DNA from: JADCRZ01 sp041751095
Lineage (GTDB): Bacteria; Bacteroidota; Bacteroidia; Chitinophagales; Chitinophagaceae
NCBI GenBank assembly: GCA_041751095.1
Contig: JBGSYC010000091.1
Span: forward strand, 14,351-78,350
Length of the DNA stretch: 64,000 nt
Direction of reading: 5' to 3'
Under the pieces are notes generated by a model. The model was not told the origin of the DNA and did no database searches. It saw nothing but the letters and a program-made list of their open reading frames with translations. Positions 51,493 to 60,070 of this stretch are shown here, one piece after another. How positions within the stretch are numbered: position 1 is the first letter of the stretch; the number at the start of each line of letters is the position of its first letter. The translations under genes and the position numbers were made by a program.

Positions 51493-51626
51493 AATGTTAG
51501 TGTTCAGGGTAACACAAAGGAGTACACGATGAGGCACGAAGAACACTAACATTTATTATATTCATTCGTTCAATCAAGCAAAGTAATACGTCGTGAACTT
51601 TGTGCAATCGTAGTGTACTTTGTGTT
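51493..51626. repeat. Two hairpins in the gap upstream of fdtA
   Basis: A perfect 13-bp inverted repeat, AATGTTAGTGTTC (51493-51505) with 51541-51553, interlocks with a second: AACACAAAG-GAG-TACAC (51511-51527) against GTGTACTTTGTGTT (51613-51626), which has a 3-base bulge. They fill the 238-bp gap between fdtA and the upstream glycosyltransferase, suggesting that fdtA starts a separate transcript or that readthrough is attenuated. Confidence 0.7.
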
Positions 51627-51688
51627 CCTTCAGGCTTGGAAATTATCATTTTGTTGTCATCTTTTTATGCCTTAGCGCCTAAAACATT

Positions 51689-52738
51689 TCAATACAGGTC
51701 TTTAATATGATATAAGTGGTTGTGATAGCTAAAATTATAGTTTTTAAGGTGGAACACGCCGGGCAAATATCTTGGGAATGCGTTAAGGTGCTGGGTTACA
51801 AACCTTACCAATAGCTTTTTTATGCCCGGAGCGTTGTGTGCTGCGCCGTTGGCATTAATTTCCGGGTATTGTTCGGTAATGACACGGGCTATGTCAAATA
51901 AGGTTTTTATATACGGGTAGTAAAGAAGTTTCAGGGCTTGTGGCTGGATATAATATAGCGGCCCTGCGAGCAGGACTTTTTCGCCGTTAAAAAATTTTAT
52001 TCCATGAAAGTGAAAAAATATCAGCCGGTATTTTTTATCATGCAGTTTTCGTGACAACATAATGCCTTCTTCACCTGCGTTGATCTGGTACTCGCGAATA
52101 TTCCACGGGGCAAGCCCGCCGCCGGTGTGTTGTAATACATGTACGGTGTTGAAGCGGGTAGTCCAGTCATCGAGGTATTTCTGGTCACCGAATTTACCAT
52201 CTTCAAGCTTTGCATAACACCACTCGAGGCACCGGTCTTTCCACCAGTGCAATACGTGTAAACCATCGGCATTATTCTTAAAACACATGAACTGTACACA
52301 ATAGACACCGCTGTACCACGACTGGTCGTATAACATGGAATAACGATGTTCACTGATAAGAACTGATTTTTCACCCATCTCTTCCAGCAACACCGCAGGA
52401 TCATGATAAAAGATCATGTCGGCATCCAGGTACGTGCAGGAAGGAAGATCATATGTTTGAAGGCAGAACAGGATGGTGAAAGGCGTGCACGTCCAGCAGT
52501 ATTCAGCCACTGACCTTGAGCCCTTTACGTTTAGCAGGTCAGGGTTCTCGAACTGTACAAGAGAGATGGGCGTCAGGTGTGGCAATGGATTTTGTTGAAG
52601 ATACCGGTAGCATTGATCATCAAACGCAAATACATACAAATGAAACGAAGGGCATACCGCCAAAAGCGATCGATGCAAAGCCAGTCCGCGGGCCAGGTAA
52701 TTCGAATCGAAAAGGGTGCAGAAATTAAGCGTTGACAT
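51689..52738 (-). CDS. Glycosyltransferase, GT8-like, DxD motif
   Basis: A 349-residue cytosolic protein of the nucleotide-diphospho-sugar transferase fold. It begins LNFCTLFDSNYLARGLALH, the first strand and helix of GT-A enzymes. It has the metal-binding DxD in CTYLDADMIFYHDP (about 96-109), then a C-terminal FGDQKYLDDWTTRF and HFHGIKFFNGE. It probably adds a hexose during repeat-unit assembly. Its start overlaps the upstream methyltransferase stop by 14 bases. Confidence 0.8.
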   Translation of the reverse strand: MSTLNFCTLFDSNYLARGLALHRSLLAVCPSFHLYVFAFDDQCYRYLQQNPLPHLTPISLVQFENPDLLNVKGSRSVAEYCWTCTPFTILFCLQTYDLPSCTYLDADMIFYHDPAVLLEEMGEKSVLISEHRYSMLYDQSWYSGVYCVQFMCFKNNADGLHVLHWWKDRCLEWCYAKLEDGKFGDQKYLDDWTTRFNTVHVLQHTGGGLAPWNIREYQINAGEEGIMLSRKLHDKKYRLIFFHFHGIKFFNGEKVLLAGPLYYIQPQALKLLYYPYIKTLFDIARVITEQYPEINANGAAHNAPGIKKLLVRFVTQHLNAFPRYLPGVFHLKNYNFSYHNHLYHIKDLY

Positions 52739-53666
52739 CCGAGAATAACTTATTAAATTGTTTCTTCAGCATGACAAGGGGCACCCTGAATTTTTCTTTT
52801 TTTAACTGTTGAAAGATGGCTTGTCTGCAGTCGGAAAATATGCGATCATTGAATGTAAGCAATGCGGCATCGCATATTTCCAGCGCAAAGCCATACTGCC
52901 TTTCAAGGAGAGCAAATACATAAAGCAACAGCAGCTGGCGCTGGTCGCCTGACTCAGCGTTGTTCAGATAGGTTAGTTCTGCCCAGCATGGTGATTTGCG
53001 TACCATTCTGTTTGCATAAAATTTGCCGAATGCTGCAAGGTAGCGTTCATTCAACCGCTGAGTGCCCTTAACATCCATGGAGGAAAGCCAGAATCCTGAA
53101 GCGTGCATTTTTTCCATGAGGGTAAAAAGCTTGTCTTCTTCTTTGTATGCGTCAATTATTCCCGGTTCAAATTCAGCGGCGAGTATGTTGCGTTGAATGT
53201 CGCTGCCAATGCTGAAAAACAAACGCATATCCGTACCCTGGGTATCAGATTTGAACCAGTCAATGTAAGATATCCCCGCCTGTTGAAGAGCTTCGGGAAT
53301 GGTTATAGCGGGAAGTTGCTGCACTTTTTCAACTGTAAATAACGACTTAAATGACCACGGGTGCAATTTCTCTGTTTCGGGTTCCAGCAGGCTCGAACAA
53401 AAGGGCGAGGCTGTTAGATGAAAGCTGGCTGCAGGCATTTGTTTTGCGGTAACGATGCGGTTTACGACGAGCATTTTCTTAAACCCCGATGCGGTAGTCT
53501 CGCTCACTTTAAACTCGCGGTCGTCGGCATCAAATGCGAGGCATACAGACCACGGAGCGATCTTTTTCCATTTGGCGTTAATCTCTCCCGAGGCACCGAT
53601 GTCTATCAGCACCGGCGGCTTTTGCCCGAACCAGGAGGATGATAATATGGTTTTAATGATCTGCAT
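52725..53666 (-). CDS. FkbM-family methyltransferase
   Basis: A 313-residue protein with a class I SAM-binding start: PVLIDIGASGEINAKWKKIA (about 19-38) is motif I, CLAFDADDREFK motif II, and YIDWFKSDTQGTDMRLFFSI (about 139-158) the FkbM block. It would O-methylate a sugar or another group of the polysaccharide. The C-terminal 100 residues are extra relative to the core family. It overlaps both neighbours by 14 bases. Confidence 0.82.
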   Translation of the reverse strand: MQIIKTILSSSWFGQKPPVLIDIGASGEINAKWKKIAPWSVCLAFDADDREFKVSETTASGFKKMLVVNRIVTAKQMPAASFHLTASPFCSSLLEPETEKLHPWSFKSLFTVEKVQQLPAITIPEALQQAGISYIDWFKSDTQGTDMRLFFSIGSDIQRNILAAEFEPGIIDAYKEEDKLFTLMEKMHASGFWLSSMDVKGTQRLNERYLAAFGKFYANRMVRKSPCWAELTYLNNAESGDQRQLLLLYVFALLERQYGFALEICDAALLTFNDRIFSDCRQAIFQQLKKEKFRVPLVMLKKQFNKLFSDVNA

Positions 53667-54483
53667 CAGAGGTGTTTTTCAGTTCCATCAGAAATCCTTT
53701 GTATTGAATTTTCCTTCCGTCGAGCTCAATGATTGAATCATTCAGGTGTTCATTTATGAGAAGATATTTAGTTGAAAAAGCCTTTTTAAACGCTTCATAG
53801 TCGAGGAACCAGCAGGGATAAGATGCGGTATAGATAGCAGGATGAACTTTTTGAATGGTTATCCGGTCGCGGCTTTCATAGTTGAAAGGTGTATTATCAA
53901 CCAGAATGTAGGGGATGTTAAGCTGGATAAGCTGCCGGATAAGTTCGTAAGGTTTTTCGATGTATTGAATTACGCATGACATCAGAAGAATGTCGGCTTT
54001 TTTATGTTGAACCACTTCGTCGATCGTGTGATGAAAGGTAAGTATGTCATCCTGGATAACGCTGCGTCCGCAATTGACAAAATTTGGTTGTTCGATAATG
54101 TGCCACCGCAATTCTTTCAGAGCGGCTAAAAATTTCCGGTTTTGGAAATAGGAGCTGCCGAGGGAGCCGCCGAAATCAATTACGTTCAGGCGGCCGCTGT
54201 TTTTTAAGCATATCCATAGTAAAGCAGAGAGCAGGGGGTAAGAATATTCTGTTTTGTCAAAGATCACCGAATCTCTTTCATATACGGCCTCCCCGTGCTT
54301 TACCTTCAGGACAGCGTCTTTAACTTTTTCAAGGATGTTGTTTGCGTTGTAACCTGCTACATTTTTACCCGCCTGATCCCAGGATGTATAATCGCCCGAC
54401 CAGCCGTAGTTGTTTTTAAATAGCGACTTTATTCTGCTTTTGATTAATCGATGCATAGAGAAAAGCGAAATTTTGTGCCACAT
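53653..54483 (-). CDS. TIGR04325-type putative methyltransferase
   Basis: A 276-residue protein matching the surface-polysaccharide methyltransferase group TIGR04325: NNYGWSGDYTSWDQAGKNV (about 24-42) and the ILEKVKDAVLKVKHGEAVYERD region are characteristic. LNVIDFGGSLGSSYFQNR (about 98-115) is SAM motif I, and LMSCVIQYIEKPYELIRQL follows. An inner ATG at 54456 is an alternative start. It follows the upstream gene by 15 bases. Confidence 0.78.
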   Translation of the reverse strand: MWHKISLFSMHRLIKSRIKSLFKNNYGWSGDYTSWDQAGKNVAGYNANNILEKVKDAVLKVKHGEAVYERDSVIFDKTEYSYPLLSALLWICLKNSGRLNVIDFGGSLGSSYFQNRKFLAALKELRWHIIEQPNFVNCGRSVIQDDILTFHHTIDEVVQHKKADILLMSCVIQYIEKPYELIRQLIQLNIPYILVDNTPFNYESRDRITIQKVHPAIYTASYPCWFLDYEAFKKAFSTKYLLINEHLNDSIIELDGRKIQYKGFLMELKNTSDADH

Positions 54484-54498
54484 GTAAAGAAATTTTCT

Positions 54499-55101
54499 TT
54501 ATTTAACTGCATCGATGATAAGCGAAGTATACCTAAGTTCATGATTAGCATTTCTTTCATCATATCGCTTCGACCGGTGTACCATACCTGCTGCTGTATC
54601 CCAGTCATAAAAATGAAATTTTCCATTTTCATCGAAGTATTCCAGCATCTTAACGGTAAACCCGGCATCTTCAAACACTTTATTCAGCGTCTTGTAATTA
54701 TATAGAATTTTATGATCATCCGCCCCCGCTCCGGTACCCCCCGGTCTTACGTAATTTAAATATTCCTGACTGGTATGATAGCCATCAGGAACAGCTACCC
54801 GGACGTATCCTCCTTTTTTTAAATAGCGGTAACAAGTCTTTGCGGCTATAAATCCTTCTTCCGGTGCAAGGTGTTCCCAAACATGTTCAGCTAAAATAGC
54901 TGCTATAGAATTTTCATCAAAGTACAATTTCCATGTATTTGGCCTTAAAAGGTTTAACGAGTGAACATCAGTAGGTATCCAGGAGTCTTGAAACACACCG
55001 CTGGCACCGACAACGATTCTAAGATCAGACTGATTCTTAACAGCTCTTTTAAGTTTAAAATAGCCTTTTAATCCTTTCAAGAAGCTTTTTATCGAAGCCA
55101 T
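54499..55101 (-). CDS. SAM-dependent methyltransferase-like protein
   Basis: A 200-residue class I methyltransferase-like protein: LRIVVGASGVFQDSWIPTDV (about 27-46) stands in the place of motif I, ILAEHVWEHLAPEEG (about 69-83) is the post-I/IV block, and YRYLKKGGYVRVAVPDGYH (about 91-109) follows. Glycine spacing in motif I is reduced, as in other polysaccharide-cluster members. It has no signal or membrane segment. Confidence 0.75.
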   Translation of the reverse strand: MASIKSFLKGLKGYFKLKRAVKNQSDLRIVVGASGVFQDSWIPTDVHSLNLLRPNTWKLYFDENSIAAILAEHVWEHLAPEEGFIAAKTCYRYLKKGGYVRVAVPDGYHTSQEYLNYVRPGGTGAGADDHKILYNYKTLNKVFEDAGFTVKMLEYFDENGKFHFYDWDTAAGMVHRSKRYDERNANHELRYTSLIIDAVK

Positions 55102-55174
55102 TTTTTACAGCAAATATAGTGCTCCTGTAATTGCGGAAATTAAAACAGGGAAGCTATGTATTAAACGAATATTG

Positions 55175-56086
55175 TCATCCGAATAATCTTTTGACTGCAT
55201 TTTTGACGTTTGCAAATAATGACTTTTTTTGAATTGTTCTAAAATAGTTGCCTATGATAGTTTTAGCATTCTTGTTTTCTTCAACCTTTATTTTTGTCAA
55301 TGACAAACCCTGGTGAAGGTCCTTGCTGTCCCAGAAATTTTTTTTACCACTATGTATACCTGTGCCATCAAACCCGATGTTTTTCACAAAAGATTTTGAA
55401 GGGTAAAGTGTTAGCTTTTCCTTGAGAAAAGCTGAGGCATACCATCGCACCGCCCAGGAGTTGTTTTTGCCGGTAATTTGATCTTCAAGCATTTTATAAT
55501 ACGGATATGAATTATTAAAATTAAAGTCATTTAATAAACTTCTTTCTTTCAGCTTTGCGAGCAGGAGGCTACCATCTTCTTCAAATATTTCCCATGACCT
55601 TTTCCACGTTGCCCATCCCCAGCAATCTGCTCCTTTAATAAAAAACGTTTCAGGAAGCGCCTCTTTAACAGGGTAAATATATCCTGAAATACATGCGACA
55701 TCCTCTTCCTCGTGATAAAGATCAAGAGCCTGATTCATGAATCGAAGAAAGAATGGTGATGTCACAAGGTCGTCCTCCAGTACTATAATCCTTCCATACT
55801 GATTAACTACTTCTGAAACTCCATTGATAATAGAAGCAGCCAAACCTTTATTCATCACGGAAGCTCTGATAGTTACACTTTTAAACCTGCTTTCAGCCTG
55901 AGTGATACTTTTAACTTTATTTATCCTGTTGATCTCTATGGGCTTTGCATCAGATTTGTAGCCATCAATATAGATGAATAGATTAGATTCGCTTGCCAGT
56001 TCATTAAGAGCTAAAGCATCAAGCGTTTTTTTCGTGTGTGTCGGACGGTTATAAGCAAAGAGAACTATTGGAGCAAGACTTTTCAA
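55175..56086 (-). CDS. Glycosyltransferase (GT-A, GNT-I/GT2-like), TTG start
   Basis: A 303-residue transferase beginning LAPIVLFAYNRPTHTKKTLD (about 4-23), a common start for GT-A enzymes of surface clusters. The acidic metal motif lies in GRIIVLEDDLVTSPFFLRF (about 92-110) and a conserved WGWATWKRSWE at about 156-166. No ATG lies upstream in frame before a stop, and the next inner ATG would remove the nucleotide-binding strand, so the TTG at 56084-56086 is taken as the start. Confidence 0.8.
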   Translation of the reverse strand: MKSLAPIVLFAYNRPTHTKKTLDALALNELASESNLFIYIDGYKSDAKPIEINRINKVKSITQAESRFKSVTIRASVMNKGLAASIINGVSEVVNQYGRIIVLEDDLVTSPFFLRFMNQALDLYHEEEDVACISGYIYPVKEALPETFFIKGADCWGWATWKRSWEIFEEDGSLLLAKLKERSLLNDFNFNNSYPYYKMLEDQITGKNNSWAVRWYASAFLKEKLTLYPSKSFVKNIGFDGTGIHSGKKNFWDSKDLHQGLSLTKIKVEENKNAKTIIGNYFRTIQKKSLFANVKNAVKRLFG

Positions 56087-56113
56087 TGATGTGAAGGCAT
56101 TTATTTAATAATG

Positions 56114-56836
56114 TTAGAGTTTACGCCAAATTCCGGTTTCTGTAAAAAAATCAACATAGGGGCTGGGAGCTAAGCGCTTGTAAACCAGCTCCAGGTTTGT
56201 TTTGAAGATTTCACCTAAAGCTAAAAAGTAATAATTTCGGTTCGAATTATCTACTATTAAAAAGCCACCCTTTGCTAATTTCGGTATACTGTGCCAAATG
56301 CATGCCGGTCTTGATCTGCCATCTATTAAAATGACGTCGAAGTAATTATCGGGATACCGGTCGATAAATGCTGCATAGGATTTAAAAGTGCAGTTCATGT
56401 ATACCTCGTCTGTAGTGTAATAATGGCCAGGTTCTGAGGGATCAAGATCCTTACCTAGAATATTCGTTTCGGGGAGTATAAGTTTGCCAACCCAATTACT
56501 TCTCTTATCTTTAAGTAGGATTCTATCCTGAAGTTTTTCAAACCATTTCTCATCATGTTCGATGGTAACTACTTCTTTAGCCCGGGCAACAAAAAACAAT
56601 GTTGAACCTCCGCCACCGTATTCAAATACTCTTGTTTCTAAGCTAACAAGCTTTTTCAGATAGCTAATAGCGGGAAAAGTAATCCAGGGTTGTTGATCGG
56701 AAATTGAATTTTTACCCGGTTGTAATGAATTCTTCCATTCATTATAAAACATGAAATATTGAAAGGCCGTTAACTTTCCTTTTTTTACTTCCTTTAATAC
56801 CTGCTTTGTAAAACGTTTAAACAAATTTTCCGTCAT
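56114..56836 (-). CDS. Class I methyltransferase-like protein of the polysaccharide cluster
   Basis: A 240-residue protein from the ATG at 56836 (a GTG at 56857 is possible). SAM-binding features: RVFEYGGGGSTLFFVARAKE (about 69-88) is motif I, VVTIEHDEKWFEKL motif II, and NYFDVILIDGRSRPACIWHS (about 162-181) the motif-IV block, then GGFLIVDNSNR. It is similar to predicted O-methyltransferases of capsule clusters. It has a high AT content like its neighbour. Confidence 0.75.
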   Translation of the reverse strand: MTENLFKRFTKQVLKEVKKGKLTAFQYFMFYNEWKNSLQPGKNSISDQQPWITFPAISYLKKLVSLETRVFEYGGGGSTLFFVARAKEVVTIEHDEKWFEKLQDRILLKDKRSNWVGKLILPETNILGKDLDPSEPGHYYTTDEVYMNCTFKSYAAFIDRYPDNYFDVILIDGRSRPACIWHSIPKLAKGGFLIVDNSNRNYYFLALGEIFKTNLELVYKRLAPSPYVDFFTETGIWRKL

Positions 56837-56857
56837 TTTTAGATGATGATAGATCAC

Positions 56858-57374
56858 TAATGATTTTTATCTTTCCGTCCTGCATATTCGCAAATATCTT
56901 AGTTGTAAAGAACGTTCAGAAGATATATTCTCCTTTGACAAAATTAAAAGTAAGGAAACCAGAGTCTTGAAAGTCTCTTAGGTGGTTGTATCTACAACTG
57001 TCAAACAGGGTAAATGTTTCGCCATCGGTACTTTGTACCATGTCAATTATCGTTAAAATAGTATCTTCATCCCTGTCCGAATAGCAATCAACCTGAACTG
57101 TTTAAATTATCAAGATATCCGATTTCTAATGATTTTACCGCTACAAGCTAAGTAAAAAGCGAATCTCAAGAAGTAAAAACACCTGTTTACGATGGATTGT
57201 GGCATTTTGACATCAAAATGACAAATCGAATCTTGCGGGGCATATCGGTAAGACATCGGCTGCCGTCAAAAAAGGTTTCTAATTCATATTATTTTTATCA
57301 TTATACAGGTTATTACTTATGGCTATTTGAATTGTAAATAATTTATTTAATCTTTACGGAAATCGTGTTACTTT
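56858..57374. other. 517-bp gap with a degraded coding remnant
   Basis: This AT-rich stretch separates the two halves of the polysaccharide cluster. Except for the remnant at 56916-57101 nothing was recognised: no tRNA, terminator or intact ORF. Confidence 0.5.
56916..57101 (-). pseudogene. Orphan open frame, likely truncated gene remnant
   Basis: An in-frame stop is followed by 61 open codons without an early ATG. The translation has protein-like composition (VDCYSDRDEDTILTIIDMVQ, then FTLFDSCRYNHLRDFQDSGF and FVKGEYIF before TGA). No family was recognised. Its position at the break in the cluster suggests the 3' end of a gene whose front was lost. Confidence 0.35.
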
Positions 57375-57876
57375 ATGAGGGCTTTATCAGTTTTACCCGT
57401 TTTAAGTCTGGTTGTTCTTTTTTCTTTTTCGATGCTTAGCTGTACCAAGGAAGTTGTAAGGGAAACTATTGTACAAAAGGACTCTATAATAATTCGAAAA
57501 GATTCAATTATTACCAAACAAGACGTTCTTAAACTTTTTCAAAAAAAAATGGAGTTTTCTGAGTCATGAAATTGAGTATTATAATGGCAGTATTGTTGTT
57601 GATAAAAGAGTAGAAAATTTTTCTGCAAATGGTTTCTTTACTGAATTTCACCCAAACAAGACCTATACTAATTTAGGTTTAGGCGGAAATTTTGTAGGAA
57701 CATGGAATCTTTTGGCTGATAATTATTATGTTTTAGACCAAAATACTTCAAATGAAAGGTATTATTACATTCTGAGTATATCGGAAACAAACTTAATTAT
57801 CCGAGGCCCTTTCTCAAGAAATAATCAGCTCGTTACCAATTTTCTTTTTACAGGTTATTATAAAAGCACCATCTAG
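57375..57876 (+). pseudogene. Lipocalin-like lipoprotein gene with a frame break at an A9 run
   Basis: The first frame gives a lipoprotein leader (LSLVVLFSFSMLSCTKEVV, lipid-bearing Cys at about 26) and then KDSIIIRKDSIITKQDVL, and stops at 57569. Dropping one A from the run at 57541-57549 joins it to a second open frame (57550-57876, 108 codons) with a coherent beta-rich ending: FSANGFFTEFHPNKTYTNLG, FVGTWNLLADNYYVLDQ, YYYILSISETNLIIRG and FTGYYKS. Joined length is 166 residues, resembling small Bacteroidota lipocalin-like lipoproteins. It could be a pseudogene, a slippage-controlled gene or a sequencing error. Confidence 0.75.
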
Positions 57877-57969
57877 GGTTAAAACAGCCTCGTCTGATAA
57901 AATATCGTGTTCACTACTGAGTGTAAACAGTATGCTGCCCATTTTATCCTATGTTTCGACATTCTGATT

Positions 57970-58755
57970 CTACGCATTCTCAAGCCCTAACCACACTTTA
58001 ATCCTATAAAGCAAATTTCCTATACGACTCTGTAAGAGGTAATACAGCAATCTTAACCGCCATTGCCAAACCGTTAGTTTAAAAGAATAGCCAAAGTAAC
58101 TTTCATACACTTTTCTCCCTTCCCGCAGCGCAGGTAAATAATTCAGGTAGGTAGTGCCCCCCGGGGCAAAAACAACCAATGGCTTGTCAATAAATAGGAA
58201 TTTCTCCCCGCTGATCCGGCAGACAAAATCGTAATCCATCGCATTACTAAGGGCCACATTGTACAGTCCGTATGTATCATGCAATACTCTTTTTACAAAC
58301 ATGCTCTGGTGCGATAAGCTGCGCATGCCGCGGTATAATTTACCGGCTTCAAAGCGTTTACCCACCGTTACCCATAATCCCCCGCGCAGGACGCGGTATT
58401 TTCCATGCAGCCACATGATGCTATCGTCCTTATCGAAAGCATTGGAGACAACATCAAGAATGCATTCATCAAAGTAGTGATCTGCAGAATTGAGCATGTT
58501 GACAACAGTCCCCGCAGACAGCCGGACACCTTTGTTAAAAGCATCAGCAATGCCATCGTCTTTTTCGGATAGCCATTTACGATACACTGGCTGGGGATGG
58601 CTTTGCAGGTGTTCTCTGATTTTTTCATCAGACGAACCGTCAATGATCCAATGTTCAAAAGGTTTCACTGTCTGTCTGTCCACAGATGCGAGTGTAATCA
58701 GCAGTTCAGGCAGGTTGTTGTAGCAAATGGTAATAACTGAGATTGTCGGAAGCAT
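57970..58755 (-). CDS. Glycosyltransferase family 2
   Basis: A 261-residue GT-A transferase. ISVITICYNNLPELLITLAS (about 5-24) is the nucleotide-sugar-binding start, WIIDGSSDEKIREHL the next block, KDDGIADAFNKGVRLSAGTV (about 65-84) and VVNMLNSADHYFDECIL carry the acidic site, and GMRSLSHQSMFVKRVLHDTYG (split at about 145-165) the acceptor region. It looks like the WcaA/colanic-acid group. It follows the GT4 gene after a 105-bp gap. Confidence 0.86.
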   Translation of the reverse strand: MLPTISVITICYNNLPELLITLASVDRQTVKPFEHWIIDGSSDEKIREHLQSHPQPVYRKWLSEKDDGIADAFNKGVRLSAGTVVNMLNSADHYFDECILDVVSNAFDKDDSIMWLHGKYRVLRGGLWVTVGKRFEAGKLYRGMRSLSHQSMFVKRVLHDTYGLYNVALSNAMDYDFVCRISGEKFLFIDKPLVVFAPGGTTYLNYLPALREGRKVYESYFGYSFKLTVWQWRLRLLYYLLQSRIGNLLYRIKVWLGLENA

Positions 58756-58860
58756 AAGGTTTCAAGATATTAACTAACAGATCTCACCATTCTGCAATCA
58801 GCTAAAGATAACACCAAATCTAAAAATTTAAACCGGGCGCTTCAAATAACGCCTGTCCTA

Positions 58861-59994
58861 CTAATCTTTCACATCTTCATTTAAAAACGCAGCAGCTTTC
58901 CTGGCTATATTGCCCCAGTAGAATTTGTCGTAAAACGAGTCGGGTATCTTTCCCGGGGGTTGCAAAGCGGTCTCCATCATTTGCCTCCCAAATTCATTCC
59001 AGTCGTGATCAGGTACAAGGGATAATTGCCCGCCTGTGTTTTCTTTACTCACACCCACACTTCCATTAATAGTCGAGATGCACTTCGTATTAAAACCGAG
59101 CGATTCAACAAGCTTCGTTTTGATTCCGCCACCGTCCACCACTGGGTTGATAAAAACGTCGCACCCTTTGAAATAGGTGGATATATCATCAACAAAACCC
59201 GCGTAGATGATATTTTTATCTGAATAGGCTTTTAAATTTTTTTGTTCCTCAGGCAATCCCCTTCCGCAGATAATTATTTTGTATGAATAGCCGGACGCCA
59301 GCAGCAGTGGATTGATCTTGTTAAGGATCGATTTCAATCCCTCATAATTCGGTCCGTAATCAAGAGCGCCATTGAAAAGGAAGATGGTTTCGTTATCGCT
59401 GATGTGATGTTTGTCGCGCAGAACACGCTTACAACGCTTCTTCTCTTCTTCGGGAGGGGCCTCCTTTATGTCTATGCCGTAAGTAACTGTAATGCACCGC
59501 GAGGCTTTCAACTTAAAAGTTTCCAGTGCATAATTTCTGTCCTGGTCGTGAATAAAAAAGTTGTAGTCGGCACCCTGGTGTACGGCGCTTTCATACCAGA
59601 ATAATACCTTCCACCACCATTTTCCCAGGCTTTTCCACCGTGTGGTTTCGATATTATGGGAATGAATCACCAGCTTCACTCCGGAAAACCACTTCAGCAT
59701 AATGCCAAGCCAGCCAAAGTAAGGGTGCTCCAGAAGCAGATGCGTAATTTGGTGTTGGCGGATCAATTTCTTTATGCTGAAAAAATAAGCGGGGTTGATA
59801 TACCGCAAAGAAGAATCTGACAATAAACGGATCAACCCGTAACCCTTTGCAAAACGCGGATCATTGCTTTCCACGGAGACACATAAAAGCTCGCATTCTT
59901 TTGAAAAATACTCATTAAATAGGGCAATCCCCTTTTGCCCGCCTACTGTGGGAGGTAAAATCTTATACGGAACGATGGATAAAACTCTGACCAT
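58861..59994 (-). CDS. Glycosyltransferase family 4
   Basis: A 377-residue GT-B transferase. N-terminal domain: VLSIVPYKILPPTVGGQKGI (about 4-23), ITHLLLEHPYFGWLGI and VIHSHNIETTRWKSLGK. C-terminal nucleotide-binding domain: IFLFNGALDYGPNYEGLKSI (about 209-228), YKIIICGRGLPEE, VDDISTYFKGCDVFINPVVD and GGGIKTKLVESLG with the conserved Glu. It probably adds a sugar to the lipid-linked repeat unit in the cytosol. It lies 76 bases after the YfhO-family gene. Confidence 0.88.
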   Translation of the reverse strand: MVRVLSIVPYKILPPTVGGQKGIALFNEYFSKECELLCVSVESNDPRFAKGYGLIRLLSDSSLRYINPAYFFSIKKLIRQHQITHLLLEHPYFGWLGIMLKWFSGVKLVIHSHNIETTRWKSLGKWWWKVLFWYESAVHQGADYNFFIHDQDRNYALETFKLKASRCITVTYGIDIKEAPPEEEKKRCKRVLRDKHHISDNETIFLFNGALDYGPNYEGLKSILNKINPLLLASGYSYKIIICGRGLPEEQKNLKAYSDKNIIYAGFVDDISTYFKGCDVFINPVVDGGGIKTKLVESLGFNTKCISTINGSVGVSKENTGGQLSLVPDHDWNEFGRQMMETALQPPGKIPDSFYDKFYWGNIARKAAAFLNEDVKD

Positions 59995-60070
59995 TGGTGA
60001 ATAAAAGCGGCTTCCGGTACAGGTTTAACGCCGGCAGCGAAATATTAAAAACCTAAACAGCCTGTTTGTA

